Of a DNA stretch of 64,000 nucleotides, positions 21,143 to 32,565 are shown piece after piece. Below the pieces are notes generated by a model. The model had not been told where the DNA came from. It was given only the letters and a program-made list of their open reading frames with translations, and searched no databases. The stretch spans positions 62,001-126,000 of the forward strand of contig WTXI01000001.1 in the NCBI GenBank assembly GCA_022376515.1, written 5' to 3'. The stretch's first letter is position 1; each line of letters opens with the position of its first letter. The translations under genes were made by a program, and so were the position numbers. The DNA comes from Lactifluus volemus. Lineage: Eukaryota > Basidiomycota > Agaricomycetes > Russulales > Russulaceae.

Positions 21143-21713
21143 AAAATGATGTTAGCCGCAAGGTGGTCCCATGATAAGAACCAATAACAGTAGAAGATGT
21201 TATGGATGTCAAACACTGATAGCTCATTAGCTACAGAAAGTGCTCTTTGGGTTAGGGTTTTGCCCTTTGCTCTGGGGGTTGTGCCTGCCTGCCCTTCACC
21301 CAGGGAAATGCTGGTGGGTTCAGGGTGTGAAGTGTTGGGCTGTGAAATGGGGGTCCCAGTGTAAAATAGCATAAAAGGCATCTGGGAGTTTGATGTGCCA
21401 GCCTCACCCTGCAAGCTAAGTGGCTCAGGGGAGGGGGGCTACAGAGGGAGTAGGAGGGGGGTTAATGGCTTGGGGGACAAAGGCAGCTCTGAGGGCCATC
21501 TCAACCACATCTGTATCATCACCTAGGCGATATCCTCACTGAATGTCATTTGGGATGTTGCAGACAACTTCCAAGGCCACTTTTATTACTTCAGCAGCAC
21601 CAGGAGTACCTAGAGTGTGGTTGTCCTTGGCTTTGTTAAAGGACTGAATGTCGAGAATGAGGGAATAAGACATTGAGGAAAATTGATGATAGTGGTAAGA
21701 AGTCAAGAGGCTT

Positions 21714-21889
21714 GTTCCAAGTTCTCTTTAGAGAACGAGATTTTATGCCAATTTTTTGAGGGGGATTTTGACCCCCCCCCCCCATAGGAATGTCATCGAT
21801 ATCGTTACTGCATCTCAGCATCCTATGGAGTTTGCTGCTGCTTTATGTGATTATATGTAATGATACAGTTTCCTTATTTGAGTATGCAT
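21714..21889. other. Spacer with a C14 run, no gene seen
   Basis: A G5-ATTTTGA-C14 stretch near 21760-21783 is the only notable feature. Confidence 0.4.
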
Positions 21890-22430
21890 GCGTGTTGTGT
21901 TGAGATTGTGGGAAAATTCATTGCTATTGTTGCGGCTATTTCCGAGAGCATGTGAGTTTTTATTTGAGGCCACGTTTGGTGAGTCAAGTGTGGGAATTGT
22001 CATCACTATCATTGCAGCTATTTCCGAGAGTGTGTAAGTTTTTATTTGAGGCCACATTTGGTGAGTTGAGCATGGGAATGTCATCACTATTGTTGCAGCT
22101 ATTTCTGAGAGTGTGTGAGTTTTTATTTGAGGCTGCATTTGGTGAGTTGAGTGTGGGAATTGAATTGTCATTGATTTCATTGCAGCCATTGCTGAGAGCA
22201 TGTGAATTTATCTTGAGGCCACATTTTGGTTACCCACTGTGTGAATGTCATTGATTTCGTTGCAGCAATTGCCAAGAGTGTGTGAGTTTTCAATTGAGCC
22301 CATGTTTTGGTGAGTTGTGCATGGGAATTGTCACTGATTTCGTTGCAGCCATTGCCAGATTTGTTTCACATATGAGTGAGCCTGTGTTGGCTGTCATCAA
22401 TTTTGTTGTGGCTGTTGCCGGCCTTTTTCC
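21890..22430. repeat. Tandem repeat, period about 82 bp, six or more units
   Basis: The phrase GTTTTTATTTGAGGCC recurs at about 21956, 22038 and 22119, with degenerate forms at 22205 and 22285. Each unit also has GGTGAGTTGAG and TTGCAGC(T/C)ATT. Divergence grows to the right. It is not the same sequence as the 80-bp units in the 1290-bp elements despite the similar period. Confidence 0.7.
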
Positions 22431-25400
22431 ACACACAAGTGAGGTTGTGTGAATTTTGTACTCACAGCATGACTAGGAAAATGCTGATGTTGTCGTTGGC
22501 CACCTTGCTTGCAAACTATGCATGTTGCAAGTAGTGTGATATATTGACAGAACTTTACTATTTGTACATTAACATACACACTCTTTGGATTTGGTACAAA
22601 TACCCTGGTCATTCTCGTTGTCTGTACCGTGACAGTCTTTCTGCCCACCTTTACCTCCTTCACATACCAGGTGCATTCACCATTCCTGATGCCCTCTGCA
22701 ACATGTCAAAGCTTTGTTATGACACCAGGAGACTGCCCAGACAATTGCCTCTTTCCTGAGCCTGATGCTGCACCTCAATCCAGAAAAGCATGCTGGCGCT
22801 GGCAAGCTCGTGCACCATTGCTGGTTGGACAGGATCATCATCCAAGGTGAGATTGATATCATCTGGCGCACAGAAGAGGAGAAAGCCCGTCACCGCCTTC
22901 CATCATCCACTGTGCTCTCATTAGCTAATGTTGATGTGCTCAAACCAGTGGACAACAATTTGCCTGGGACCAATGACAAGTGACTGCCGACTGCTGGCCC
23001 TACTGTAAACACCCTGACACTGTAGATGCTGTGCCCAACTTCTGCAACAGCCAAGGAAAACTTGAAGCAGCCACAGCCAGAGTTAGGATCTCACAGTTGC
23101 AAATGCAGCTAGACATATCAATGTGCCACCTGTACATGCTAACAGTACCCTCCATGTTGGTAACACCCACTTCTTCTTTCAGGACACAACTACTATACAT
23201 TTCACGGGCAGCAAAGGATGGCGTACTGCAACAGTGGGTGTGAGCCTGATGGGTCATGCTAATGGTGTCAATCGAAATAACCTACAGAAACCCATGAGAG
23301 AAGAATGAAAAAACATTAGTAACAGTTCACAAAACATCTTGTCGATTGATGGGTGTAATGATGTGCCATTGGCCATGAGGAGAGGACAGCATGGAGAGGC
23401 TGCTGCACCACACATGTGAGGGGGAGGCACTGCAGTGCCATCAATGCTGAGAGTATGCATGCACATAGTGCGCTGTGATGGTATCAAGGGTGGGAATGTA
23501 TGTAAATCATTTTGTCTTCTTCGTTATCTGCTCTCAAGTATGAAGGTCTCCTGGGCAAGCTTCTCTCTGCATAGTACAAGCCAGATGTGGATATGGGTCC
23601 ACGCTTGCAAACATGCCTTGTAATGTCACACCACCCCCATGACTTGAGTGTGTCCCCATTGCTACCACTGACACTGTTGTTGTTGTGGTGGTGATGGTGG
23701 CAGGAGATGGGAGAGACCAGCATAAAGTGTGTCAAGAGAGTAGGTAAGTCCATTTGCTACCATTGGTTACTAGACTACATGTTGTGCTTGAGGTGCTTGT
23801 GCCTAAATAGAGCTCGACAGCTATGCCATCCAGTATGTTGGCATGTGGTACGAACATTAGTTTAAAGGTGCCTATTTAGAAGAAGAAGAACAGAATCTTC
23901 AGGAATGGGAGAGGGAGAGAGAGAGAGAAGGAAAGGGGCAGACCACCATGATCGGTTATGGAGAGATTGGTGTGGAAGATAAAGAACTTGGACTTGTAAT
24001 TGTGTTGCTACTATGGCTGTGAGTGATGCAGGGGGAGCTGCACCCGATTTGCTCGCGGAAGGATTGAAATGGTATTCTATCAGTGAAGCATCCATCTGGG
24101 GGGACAAAAGAGAGTGTTCTGATTGGGAGAAACAGTTTAGTCTACAAGCACACACTGTGTGGTCAGAGAAGTCACCTGCTCCATGGTAAGCATATTGCCT
24201 GGGCCCGCTGCAGCGATGCATCACCATTGACAGAGCTGTTGGTCAAGTTGGGCAGGGAGGTAGAGAGAGAGGTGGGAGAAGTAGAACATGTCAGAGAGAC
24301 ATTGACAGCAACAGATTCTGTGACCAATGTTGCAGTGGTAGTGGTGGTGGTGGCATAGGAGGCAGAGACAGAGGTAGAGAAAGCAGAGGGCAGAGGGAGA
24401 GGAGGGTAAGGAAGTGTCGTCAGAGTGTGTTGAGTCGGGTAAGTAGCATTACAAGGCGTTGGGGCAGGTGGATGCGAGAAATATGATGAATTAGATAAAA
24501 AGGTAGTGATAGAAGTGGAAAGAAAAAAAAAGTTGTGACACACCCAGGCCATGCTATAAACAATGGCATGGCAGTGGCAGGGGAACACGCTGCTGCTATT
24601 GCAGCAATGGCAACAGGGATGGGGTTCCTGAGGGTGACATATAGTGGTGACAGAAGGCAGAAGAGGCAACATAGGTAACAAAAGTGGTGACAAGTCGATG
24701 ATGTTAAGGCAACAAGAGGGAGGAGTGTTGAAAATGAGGCATGTCAACATTGTGCCAACAAGGAAGAATGTGCACATGATTCGTGTATTGGCACGACTTA
24801 GCAAAATTTTCATAAATCACAACAGGGGGCAGTTGCGGGCCCTGACAGTCACACCCTCAAATAAGCACTCTCATGTCATTACATGCTGTTTGCGAGATCA
24901 TTTTATACAACATAGCTTCACCCTCTTCACCTTTCTGACCACCCTGATACCACCTTTTTTGCCTATTGGCTGGAAGATGAAGTTTCACTATTCTGCCAAC
25001 CTTGAATGGGAGAGCAAAGTCAATGCATCACTCAAAGAAGTGCTCGCTCAGCAGGGCCTGAAACAGACATCCCTGCAGTAGCAGAACATTGTGTTGCAAG
25101 TATAGCTTGTCACTCTCAAATGACAGAACCACTGAGATGCTGTTGACACTCTAGCATGACTTTGAAGCAGTGTGATTCCACATCACTAATCTTGTTAGAT
25201 CTGCTTGTTTTGACAATGTGAGCATTGGAGAGATGGAAGGGTGCTTGGGAGATGCCTCCTGTCTGAGTGTCATCAGGTACTGAGGGAAACTGCTTACATG
25301 ACATTAATGTCCTTGGTGTTAGGATCACTCTGGCGCTGCATTTGCAGTTGTCTAAACTGCTGATGCCTGTAACCAGTTACCAGCAGGTCGTATGGCACCT

Positions 25401-25690
25401 GATTTGAGCTTTGTCTCATGTCTCTCGCTTCCCCAACTGCCTTCTTACCATCTCCATAATGCATTATCACCCCCAGCATTCCTAGAACTGGCCCTGGAAT
25501 GGGATATGACATCAGCAAAGGTAAGATGGGTATACCTGCCATCTGCGTGTTCATCATGTCCAAGAGATACACCTGTCTCTACACATTTTTGATTCCTCAA
25601 TCATTCTCATTGCTGGCAAAATGCATCAGTGCTGGTTGCGCAGATGTCACTGAAGATATCGCACAGAAGGTGGCTTGTGGTCAAGGAGAT
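22431..25690. other. Long stretch without recognisable gene
   Basis: Several frames of 70-145 codons are open (for example 24644-25081 plus and 24172-24813 minus) but show no domain I know and no convincing splice pattern. 24170-24800 has CT-rich composition on the minus strand. 25296-25335 repeats a monomer of the tandem array at 57060-57500. I would treat it as decayed transposon and intergenic sequence. Confidence 0.45.
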
Positions 25691-25699
25691 GTGTAAGAA

Positions 25700-26270
25700 G
25701 AAAGCTGAGGGCAAGACAACATCCATCTTATCTTTCACCACTTGCTTGTATCTTTCGTTAAAGTCCATGCCTGAGATCTCCGCCACTTTTGCCTTCCTAT
25801 ACTTATCCAGCACCCAATCTACTGTGTCCATCATGTCCTCATCCTCTTTGTCACTTGTCCAATCCTCATTGTCACCCTCAGTCTCACCCCCACCTTCCTG
25901 TTCTTCTTGAACCTCTTCAGGCATCCCTGGGGGACAAAATGTCACAAGGTTCTGGTCATATTCATCATATTCATCCCAAGTGAGCTCTAGATTCAAGTCC
26001 TCAGCAAGAGTGGTTATAAATTTGCAGTCTCTTACAGGGAAGTTATTCTGTAGGTTAAGTTGTTGTTGCTTTTCATTTGTGGCAACATCACGTTGCTACA
26101 ACACAAACTTCTGCACCTTCTCAAATATCTTGCTCTGCGACAATGTCAGCACCAGTGAATTCCGCTTCCTAGCACACTCCATTGATTTGAGATGTTTAGA
26201 CTGCTTGCCTTTGAACCTGTTCATGTCTCCATAGTCCTTCTTGAAAACTTCTTTATTCTACTCTACCATC
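25700..26270 (-). pseudogene. XRN1-like 5'-3' exoribonuclease relic
   Basis: Minus-strand frames read KIFEKVQKFVL, then NNFPVRDCKFITTLAEDL, ELTWDEYDEYDQNLVTFC, an acidic linker (EEQEGGGETEGDNEDW), VDWVLDKYRKAKV and MDFNERYKQVVKDKMD. This order (helical linker, RDxxFIxxLAxDL, WDEYDExxxNLVT, then FxxRYxxxVxxKMD just before the usual WKRxYY) is how I remember the region preceding the conserved C-terminal half of the Xrn1 nuclease domain. A TAG interrupts the frame near 26098, and downstream sequence no longer matches. XRN1 degrades decapped RNA in the cytoplasm; this piece cannot be active. Whether it is a captured gene fragment or a degraded duplicate is open. Confidence 0.55.
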
Positions 26271-26339
26271 TCGTCGAGGATAACTTATAACTGCTTCATG
26301 TCACCGTGTTGTCCTTCTTTTTTGCAGCAGGTACAGGTG

Positions 26340-27951
26340 GGGTAGACGTATGTTAAGGCAGGCTTAGGCAGCTTAGCACCATTAGACTAAGCAAATTGAA
26401 ATAATTTAAGCTAATTAAGCATCACTAAGCCAATCTAATAAAATTAAGGACATAAATCACCAGTCAAAGATGCTAAGTACACAAAAATTGTCTAAGTAAA
26501 TTAAGTAAGTTACGTAAGGTGTCTGAAATTTTTGTTAAATCATGAAAATTTCGCTAAGTCGTTACAGATCATGTGTTTTTTGTTTATTCTTATTTACATG
26601 ATGTTAATTTTTGTTGCCACCCCCACCTGACATTTCCTTAAAAGGAATCATTATGCTCCATTGTTTATTCTTGTTGGCACCATGTTGATTTTTGTGCCTC
26701 ATCTTTTCTTGCTGTGTCCTTTTGTCCACTCCCTCTGTCTGTCTGCTCTGTGGCCTCTGCCGTCACCACTACTGCTGCTCCCTGTCTGGTGATGCCTCCC
26801 TGCTGCCTTCTTGCCACCATGACTGCGTCCTCCTGGTTCATTGCTGTGCAATATGTCCCCTCCTGGTTTATTGTCATGCAACGTGTCCCACTGCTACCAC
26901 CTCCGCCTCTACCTCCTCTCCTTCTCTACCTCTGCCTCTGCCTCTGTCGTGTCATCATATGCCTCCTGTTCTTGCGCCTTCCCCACCACTTTTTCCTCTT
27001 GGATCCTTTGGCACTGCGAGGGCGCTGCCTGCACTGGTGCCTTCTGCACCTCTCCCCGGTACGTTGTCATGCTGCCTGCCCCACCCCAACACATCTGACT
27101 CTTTTTTCATCACCTTCGCCTGGACTTACTATCTCCTGTGCCACTTCCACCTCCCTGTGCTTCCTGTCTCTCATACCTCCCGTGCTGCTTACACCTTCTA
27201 CATTTTCCACACCTCCTCCCACACCTCCCCTGCCTGTGCGTTTGCGTGCACTTCCTGCACCCTGCGCCTTCATGTGCTCTTCCCATGCCCTGCACTTGTG
27301 CCTGCGCTTCCCACACCCTGTGCTTGTGCTTCCCGCACCCTGTGCCATCTCCTGCATTCCTCACCTCCTTCTGCACCCTGTGTCTCCTCATGTGTTCTCA
27401 CCTCCTCCCACACCCTGCGCATTCTCTTGTGCCTCCCACACCCCTCACCTCCTCCCGCACCTCCTCCTGCACCTCTTCCCATGCCTCCACTACTGCCACC
27501 ACCACTACTGCCACCTCCCCATAGCCCTGCAGCCCCACCCATGCCACAGTGTGCCACCTGCTGTTTGTGTGAGATTGAATGTGACTTAGGTAGTGGGTAG
27601 ATGTATGTTAGCACAGATTAGTTAGTTTTTGTACCCCTAGTTTAGATAATTTCAATAAACTTGCAGTTTGAATTTTTTTTTGACTTGTGTGAACTTGTCT
27701 GCTTGTGAACATAATTTATGCCCTGCTTAACAGGCTTAAATAGCTGCTAAAGCTCTGCTTAATATGCTTAGCCTAAGCAGGTCCAGCTTAACCAATTAGA
27801 TCCTCAATGTTGACAAGCAAACTACAGAATTTCAAGCAGCTTCTAAGCAAAACATTTTTTTTTAGTAGTTGCCTGAAATCTTTGTAAGAGTTATATAAGA
27901 AAATTAAGTAAATTTTAAGGAGCCTTTAAGCTGAAACAGGTTTTCCTGATG
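26340..27951 (+). mobile_element. CT-rich TIR-type element, right end TTTTCCTGATG
   Basis: 26340-26560 and 27705-27940 are dense in TTAAGC/GCTTAA words; GCTAAGTCGTTACAG at 26555 equals the same position in the 4434-5902 copy. The CT-rich core spans about 26690-27560. The right end ACAGGTTTTCCTGATG is kept, while the left terminus is missing or diverged. The long open frames in the core (about 300 codons on plus) are compositional. Confidence 0.6.
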
Positions 27952-27954
27952 TGT

Positions 27955-28080
27955 TAAGCACAGGTTTGGAATGGAACCCTGTATCGGACTACAGGTTTGG
28001 GCACAGGCTGTCATATTTTCACCCATAGTGATCCCACACCTGAACCAAAGGTTTGGGCCTTGGCCAACTTCCATGTTCCT
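27955..28080. repeat. Motif patch of GGTTTGGG / CCTGAACC words
   Basis: Repeated ACAGGTTTGGG, CCTGAACC and AAGGTTTGGGCC words occur in both orientations over 125 bp, directly after the CCTGATG end of the preceding element. It is another variant of the motif-patch theme. Confidence 0.4.
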
Positions 28081-29190
28081 TTTTTTTTTTTTCATGTAAA
28101 CCCTTTCTGCTGCCATCTTGTTTATTTCCCTCTCCTGCCCTTGATTCAGCTGTATATTTTCACATTTAAGCACTTGGCAGCATGAGAAAATGTTGATAAC
28201 ATGGCTAAGGATGAATACCCACTCTTCATCCTCAAAGAGCTTCAGACCCTGCCCTTCAACTTCTGTGTCACCCTTTTTTTGTCATTCTCACCACCACCAC
28301 TTCCCCTGCTGCTTTTAAAAGGGATCATTATGATCGTGTTTGAGGGTCTCAGTCTTGTCAGTTACACAAACACTAGAGGTATGTTGGGACATCTGGGAGG
28401 GGTTTCTTTTCAGGCATTGTCAGGTGGGTTACCCCTCACTTTTCTTTGTATTGGTAATATAACTTTGTTGCTTATAACTGGCTCAGAATCCTTCCTTCGT
28501 CATCAGTACTGAGAGGCCCATTCACATCACATCAAAGTCCATAGCATCAAGATCATGCTAACATCACACTGGCAGTTTTGACCGTCTGATGCCAGCAACC
28601 GACACTATCATGTAGTATCCCATAATCCCACCAGTGCAACTATGCAGCCAGACCGCACAACTTGAATTGATGATGTCAACGAGAGTGTTAATAACATGGA
28701 ACTACCGTTGAGCAAAACCAAAACGACAAACAAAAGCACACTGCATAGCTGAAACCAGTTCCCATATACTACCACCAAGGCTGATATCAGGCACAAGGAG
28801 TGTCAATTCCTCTGCAGATTATGGACTTGGCATATCTACATTGCATACTAGCATCCTCTTCTGGTGGTCACCATGTGCACCCCCTTGACGATTACATGAA
28901 AAGACATAGATTGTGCACAGGAGGTAGAAGTGTCAATGAGATGGACTGAAGAAGAAAATGCAACAGGTTAAAAGGTGCAGCCATTGAATGTTTATGATGA
29001 GAGCTTAGATTGGGTCTTGTTTATGTTGAATGTAATAGAGTTGACTATGTTGAAAATGTAATATGGTTGAATTTTTCTGATGGGGAAAGGAAAAAGAAAC
29101 CAATTTGGGTGCAGTCTAATGAATACACATATCTCATAAGGATGTACCTTAACATGTATAGACATCAAGATGTAAAGTAGTCACAAAACA
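28081..29190. other. Stretch without recognisable gene
   Basis: A 103-codon frame at 28201-28512 (plus) with hydrophobic content starts at an ATG but has no known domain. I regard it as unsupported. Confidence 0.4.
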
Positions 29191-29430
29191 TACCTGTTAA
29201 GGCAAGAGGTGTGACCAGAAGAAGTTACAAGACATACTTTTAAGGTGAGTGCACATAATTTTCATTGATTCAGAACACTCATAAATGGCAGGTTAACATA
29301 ACATCATTGGCCAGGACAAATTAAAAAGGTACAACAGATGACCAGCAAAGGAAAACAATCACGTGAAAACTGATGGGAAACCTTACGTGTACAGACGTGA
29401 TTATGCCTGCATTAATACCTTGCAAGTAAG
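29190..29430. repeat. Dispersed repeat ending in hairpin TACCTTGCAAGTAAGGTA
   Basis: The start CACAAAACATACCTGTTAA and the end GATTATGCCTGCAT...TACCTTGC recur at 46158-46370, so two copies of one roughly 230-bp repeat are present. The end forms an 8-bp stem with an AA loop. Confidence 0.55.
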
Positions 29431-29439
29431 GTAATTATG

Positions 29440-29613
29440 TAAATTATATTTTTTTGCTTAGCACAATTAAAAGCCCCTGAAATTTTCATTAGTTGCTTAA
29501 ATATGTTAGGTGTGCTTAAACAAAATTTTCATCAAGCAGAATTAAGTAAAAAAACAAATTTAAGACCATTAAGACCACTAAGCACCATTAAGTAGCCTTG
29601 GGTTTTCCTGATG
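29440..29613 (+). repeat. TTAAG-word array with TTTTCCTGATG end (element remnant)
   Basis: GCTTAA, TTAAG and ACTAAGC words fill 170 bp, and the segment stops at GGGTTTTCCTGATG (29600-29613). This is the right-end signature of the CATCAGGAAAA family; the left part cannot be delimited. Confidence 0.5.
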
Positions 29614-29616
29614 TCA

Positions 29617-29905
29617 CAGCTAGGGTTGTAAATTGTAATGGCATGGTTTGGTTTCATAATGGCATATTTACAGGTAAATGTTTAGTTTATAAGTTAACAA
29701 ATATGTCTTCAATTTCAATGAGTGATTCTATTTTAGCAATATATATCTGCAATGATTCCATGTAACATAATAACATAATAAATATGTAAATGGAATTGTA
29801 ACATCTGTACATGATATGCTAAGTACAATATGTAAAAGCCAATGTGAATGCATTCAATACTACAAGTTCTGGTTAATTAAATAGTGTTTGTTTGCATGTG
29901 GTCAA
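29617..29905. repeat. Dispersed repeat starting TAGGGTTGTAAAT, second copy at 58355-58481
   Basis: GCTAGGGTTGTAAAT and the 119-bp block AATTGTAACATCTGTACATG...TTTGCATGTGG are shared with 58355-58481, which lacks the middle 140 bp. The TAGGGTTG start resembles hAT-type MITE ends, but no target duplication was established. Confidence 0.5.
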
Positions 29906-30297
29906 CATTACTAGTACACTACTAAAGTAGTGAATTAGAATGAAACATGGTGGGAAGAAGATTATAATGACATGCAACAGATGGTTGGTTGGATCAAGAT
30001 GATCAAGATGCAGAAGGCAGAAAGGTGATGGTCATTCATATGGGTAGCTTGCTGAACTAAATGGTATAATGTAATTTATATTTCAACTTTTTGTGGTTAC
30101 TAGTCATAAACATTGCATAAAGTTTTACTATTTGATACTATTATGGTGTGCAAAATAGTTTCAATGTAGTTTTCATTGTGTTGCATTTATTCAGCAATGT
30201 GAGCAGAGGATTGCATTTATAGGTACATCTACAACATGGGAGTACAACATGGGAGAACTTGAACATGCCATACAAAGTAATGGCCCACTAGCTCAAG

Positions 30298-30412
30298 TTA
30301 CTTGAGTGTCTTATTGACATTGATAAGTAGATCCTTCTACTTAAAAATGTCAATAAGACACTCAAGTAAGCTTTAAGAAGTATACTTTACAGCCAGATGG
30401 GTTTTCCTGATA
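30298..30412 (+). mobile_element. Truncated foldback element with TTTTCCTGATA end
   Basis: Inverted arms TTGAGTGTCTTATTGACATT and its complement meet near 30340. The right arm continues to GCCAGATGGGTTTTCCTGAT, but the matching left arm is lost. It is a relative of the 172-bp element at 16416-16587. Confidence 0.6.
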
Positions 30413-30498
30413 TAGTTGGTTAACCCTTTAAGTATTACTATAGGAATTCTTAAAGGGGTTAATTGTTTTAGTGACATCATTAAAATATCTACATCATC

Positions 30499-31197
30499 TA
30501 CAGTACACTTTTTCATAATGCATAAGCTCGGGAGCCCCCCTCACCCTATGCATTATGAGGTATATGCATTAAGGAAAGTTGTGACATAATGTGACATCGG
30601 TGACATATGTGTGACGTTACTGTTCAGCTCGCTTGCCCGAGTTACCCCACAAGTCTTCCAACGTTGTCTGCTTCACATTCTGCAACTCCTCCCTTCTCAG
30701 CTGGGCCTGGAAGCAATGAAGGTTGTGCAACAACTCAAGGATGTGTTCCCCACCTGCCTCAAGACAGTAGTCCTCAAGTTGCTGGCAAATGTGGATGGCT
30801 CCTTGTCATCCCAGGTGAGTTCCTTTCTCCTCCCCACTGTCTGAATCTGACTTGTTGTTGTGATGGTATTGTGCAGGCAGAACAGGTGTGTACTATTTCG
30901 TAACTTCAGAGAGAGTCAGGCCATGTGGGCCATCCACAAGAGCAACAGACACAGCATGACGCGACATGGATTGACATTGCCATTGTTCGCTATTGTTTTC
31001 CCTTGTTTGGCCTTGTTGTTACTCACTCATGCCTATTGAGATTTTCATAATGCATAAATACTCCCTAGGGGCAATGCAATATGCAATATGCAAAATTTGA
31101 GCATTTTCCCTATGTCCCAAGTTGGGATCCCATGTAATGTCATGCAGTATGAGGGTTATGCATTATGAGGCCATGCATTATTAAAAAGTCTACTGTA
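30499..31197. mobile_element. TIR element with CAGTA ends and TA flanks (about 0.7 kb)
   Basis: The left end TACAGTACACTTTTTCATAA and the inverted right end TATTACAGTAGACTTTTTAA-like sequence share CAGTA(C/G)ACTTTTT(C/A)ATAATGCAT. TA flanks both ends, as for Tc1/mariner/pogo elements. Subterminal ATAATGCAT/ATGCATTAT words recur four or more times. The interior (about 30610-30900) includes an exon-like open stretch followed by a GTGAGT...TGTGCAG intron-like segment. Confidence 0.65.
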
Positions 31198-31275
31198 ATA
31201 TTAGATGTAGAGTAGGCAAAACCTGTAAAAAATGATACTATCAAGATTGACTAAAAGCCTCTAAAGGGAGTTTTA

Positions 31276-32565
31276 TAGTGATCAACAGGGGTATCTCAAA
31301 CCCCTGGGGTTTGAGGGTAGGGTAACTGTGGGGTAAGGGTAAGGGTATGTTTTCGCATACCCCAACAGACCCCTAGACCCCAGAGGTACCCCAGATGCCA
31401 TAGCAGGTGAAGACAATAGAAGAGTAACAGAGAAGATGTCTGAGGATGCAACAGGGGGGAATGTGTTGGTAGGGGCCCAGGCATACTCAGAGAAGCAATG
31501 AGAGGAGCAGGGGGAGAGGTGGTGGTGGAAATGGATGCTGTGATAAGGTGCAGTGGTGTGCATATGACAGGGAGGCAAGAAGAACAACAGAAGGGTGAAA
31601 GAGATGAGAATGGATGCTATGGCAATGTGCAGCTGCACATGCACAGCAAGAAGATGAGGTGAATAACAGGGTGGCAGAGAAGGAGGGAGTGGATGCTATG
31701 GCAATGTGTGGTAGTGTGTGCATGACAGGGAGATGAGGGGAACAGCAAGAGGGCAGAGGCAGTGGGAGTACATGTTGTGGCAAGGCACAGCAGTGTGCAT
31801 AGCAGGGAAGCGGTCAGATGAACAGGGTGATGAGGAGGCAGCAGAAATGGACACTCTTATGAGATGCAGTGGCGCACATGCAAAAGAGAGGTGGGGGAGA
31901 CAACAGCAGAGTGGACATGGCAGAAATGGACACTGTGGAGAAGCTTAGTGGCACACATGTGGCAGGGAAGTGAGAGGGGCAATAGGATGATAGATGAGGT
32001 GGGGTTGGACAATATGGCAAGACACAGTGGCACACATGCAGCAGGGAGTCAATAAGAGAAGTAAGGAGAAAGGCAGAGGCAGAAATGGATGCTATGATGA
32101 GGCATAGCAGTGCGCAGGCAGAATGGAGGTAAGATGAACAACAGGAGGGTAGATAAGGTAACAATGGATATTTTGGCAAAGTGCAGAAGTGTGCATGTAG
32201 CAGGGAAGCAAGAGAGCAGCAGGATGACAGATGAGGCAGGGTTGGATAATATGGCAAGGTGTAGTGGCATGCATGTAGCAGGGAGACAATAATGGAAGCA
32301 AGGAGACAGGCAGAGGTTGAAACAGATGCTTTAATTAGATGCAGTGGGGTGGCAGTGGCAGCAGCAGTAGGTGGAGACAATGGCACACACAGTGACACAC
32401 TTACCTCATAGAAGGCATGACCCCAACACTAACCTCCAGGTCAGGTCTGTGTACCCCTGCCTATACCTCACAAAAACCCCAACCCCAGCCTTGGGGTAAG
32501 GGTTTGCTGGGGTAAGGGTAAGGGTATCAATAAAGATACCCCAGGGTTACCCTTGTTGATCACTA
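31276..32565 (+). mobile_element. hAT-like element, copy 2 (1290 bp), left inversion junction
   Basis: The ends, GGGTA arrays and 80-bp repeat core match copy 1. It is nearly identical to copy 3 at 46836-48125 read in reverse (differences seen near 31374 and 31748). Flanks are GAGTTTTA on the left (31268-31275) and GGTGTTGG on the right (32566-32573), which is not a duplication. Each flank instead equals the reverse complement of a flank of copy 3. Confidence 0.9.

Larger units (their letters stand above)
16930..21713 (-). mobile_element. Retroposon copy 3b, opened by two later insertions
   Basis: One retroposon of the copy-3 subfamily is spread over three pieces: 16930-17488 (3' part and finger CKYCKQEF), 19023-19285 (basic linker and central domain) and 21143-21713 (N-terminal half and leader). 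The pieces become collinear when copy 5 (17489-19022) and the hAT-like element (19286-21142) are removed. Their junctions carry AATGTGCAGTTT and AAAATGAT duplications respectively. The coding frame has several breaks. A G-run of about 20 sits near 17230. Confidence 0.8.

Noticed and set aside
21890..22430. CRISPR-like array
   Set aside because: The units are contiguous diverged tandem repeats without unique spacers, in a eukaryotic context.
26692..27600. 300-codon Cys/Leu/Pro-rich membrane protein
   Set aside because: Same CT-rich core as at 4740-5620; hydrophobicity is a by-product of CTN/TGC codons and the opposite strand is open as well.
30499..31197. Assigning the CAGTA element to a specific named family
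   Set aside because: TIR and TA flanks fit Tc1/mariner/pogo in general, but no transposase is present to decide.
31814..32398. 194-codon frame conserved between the three 1290-bp elements
   Set aside because: It simply reads through the 80-bp tandem repeats; other frames are open too. Conservation reflects recent duplication of the whole element.
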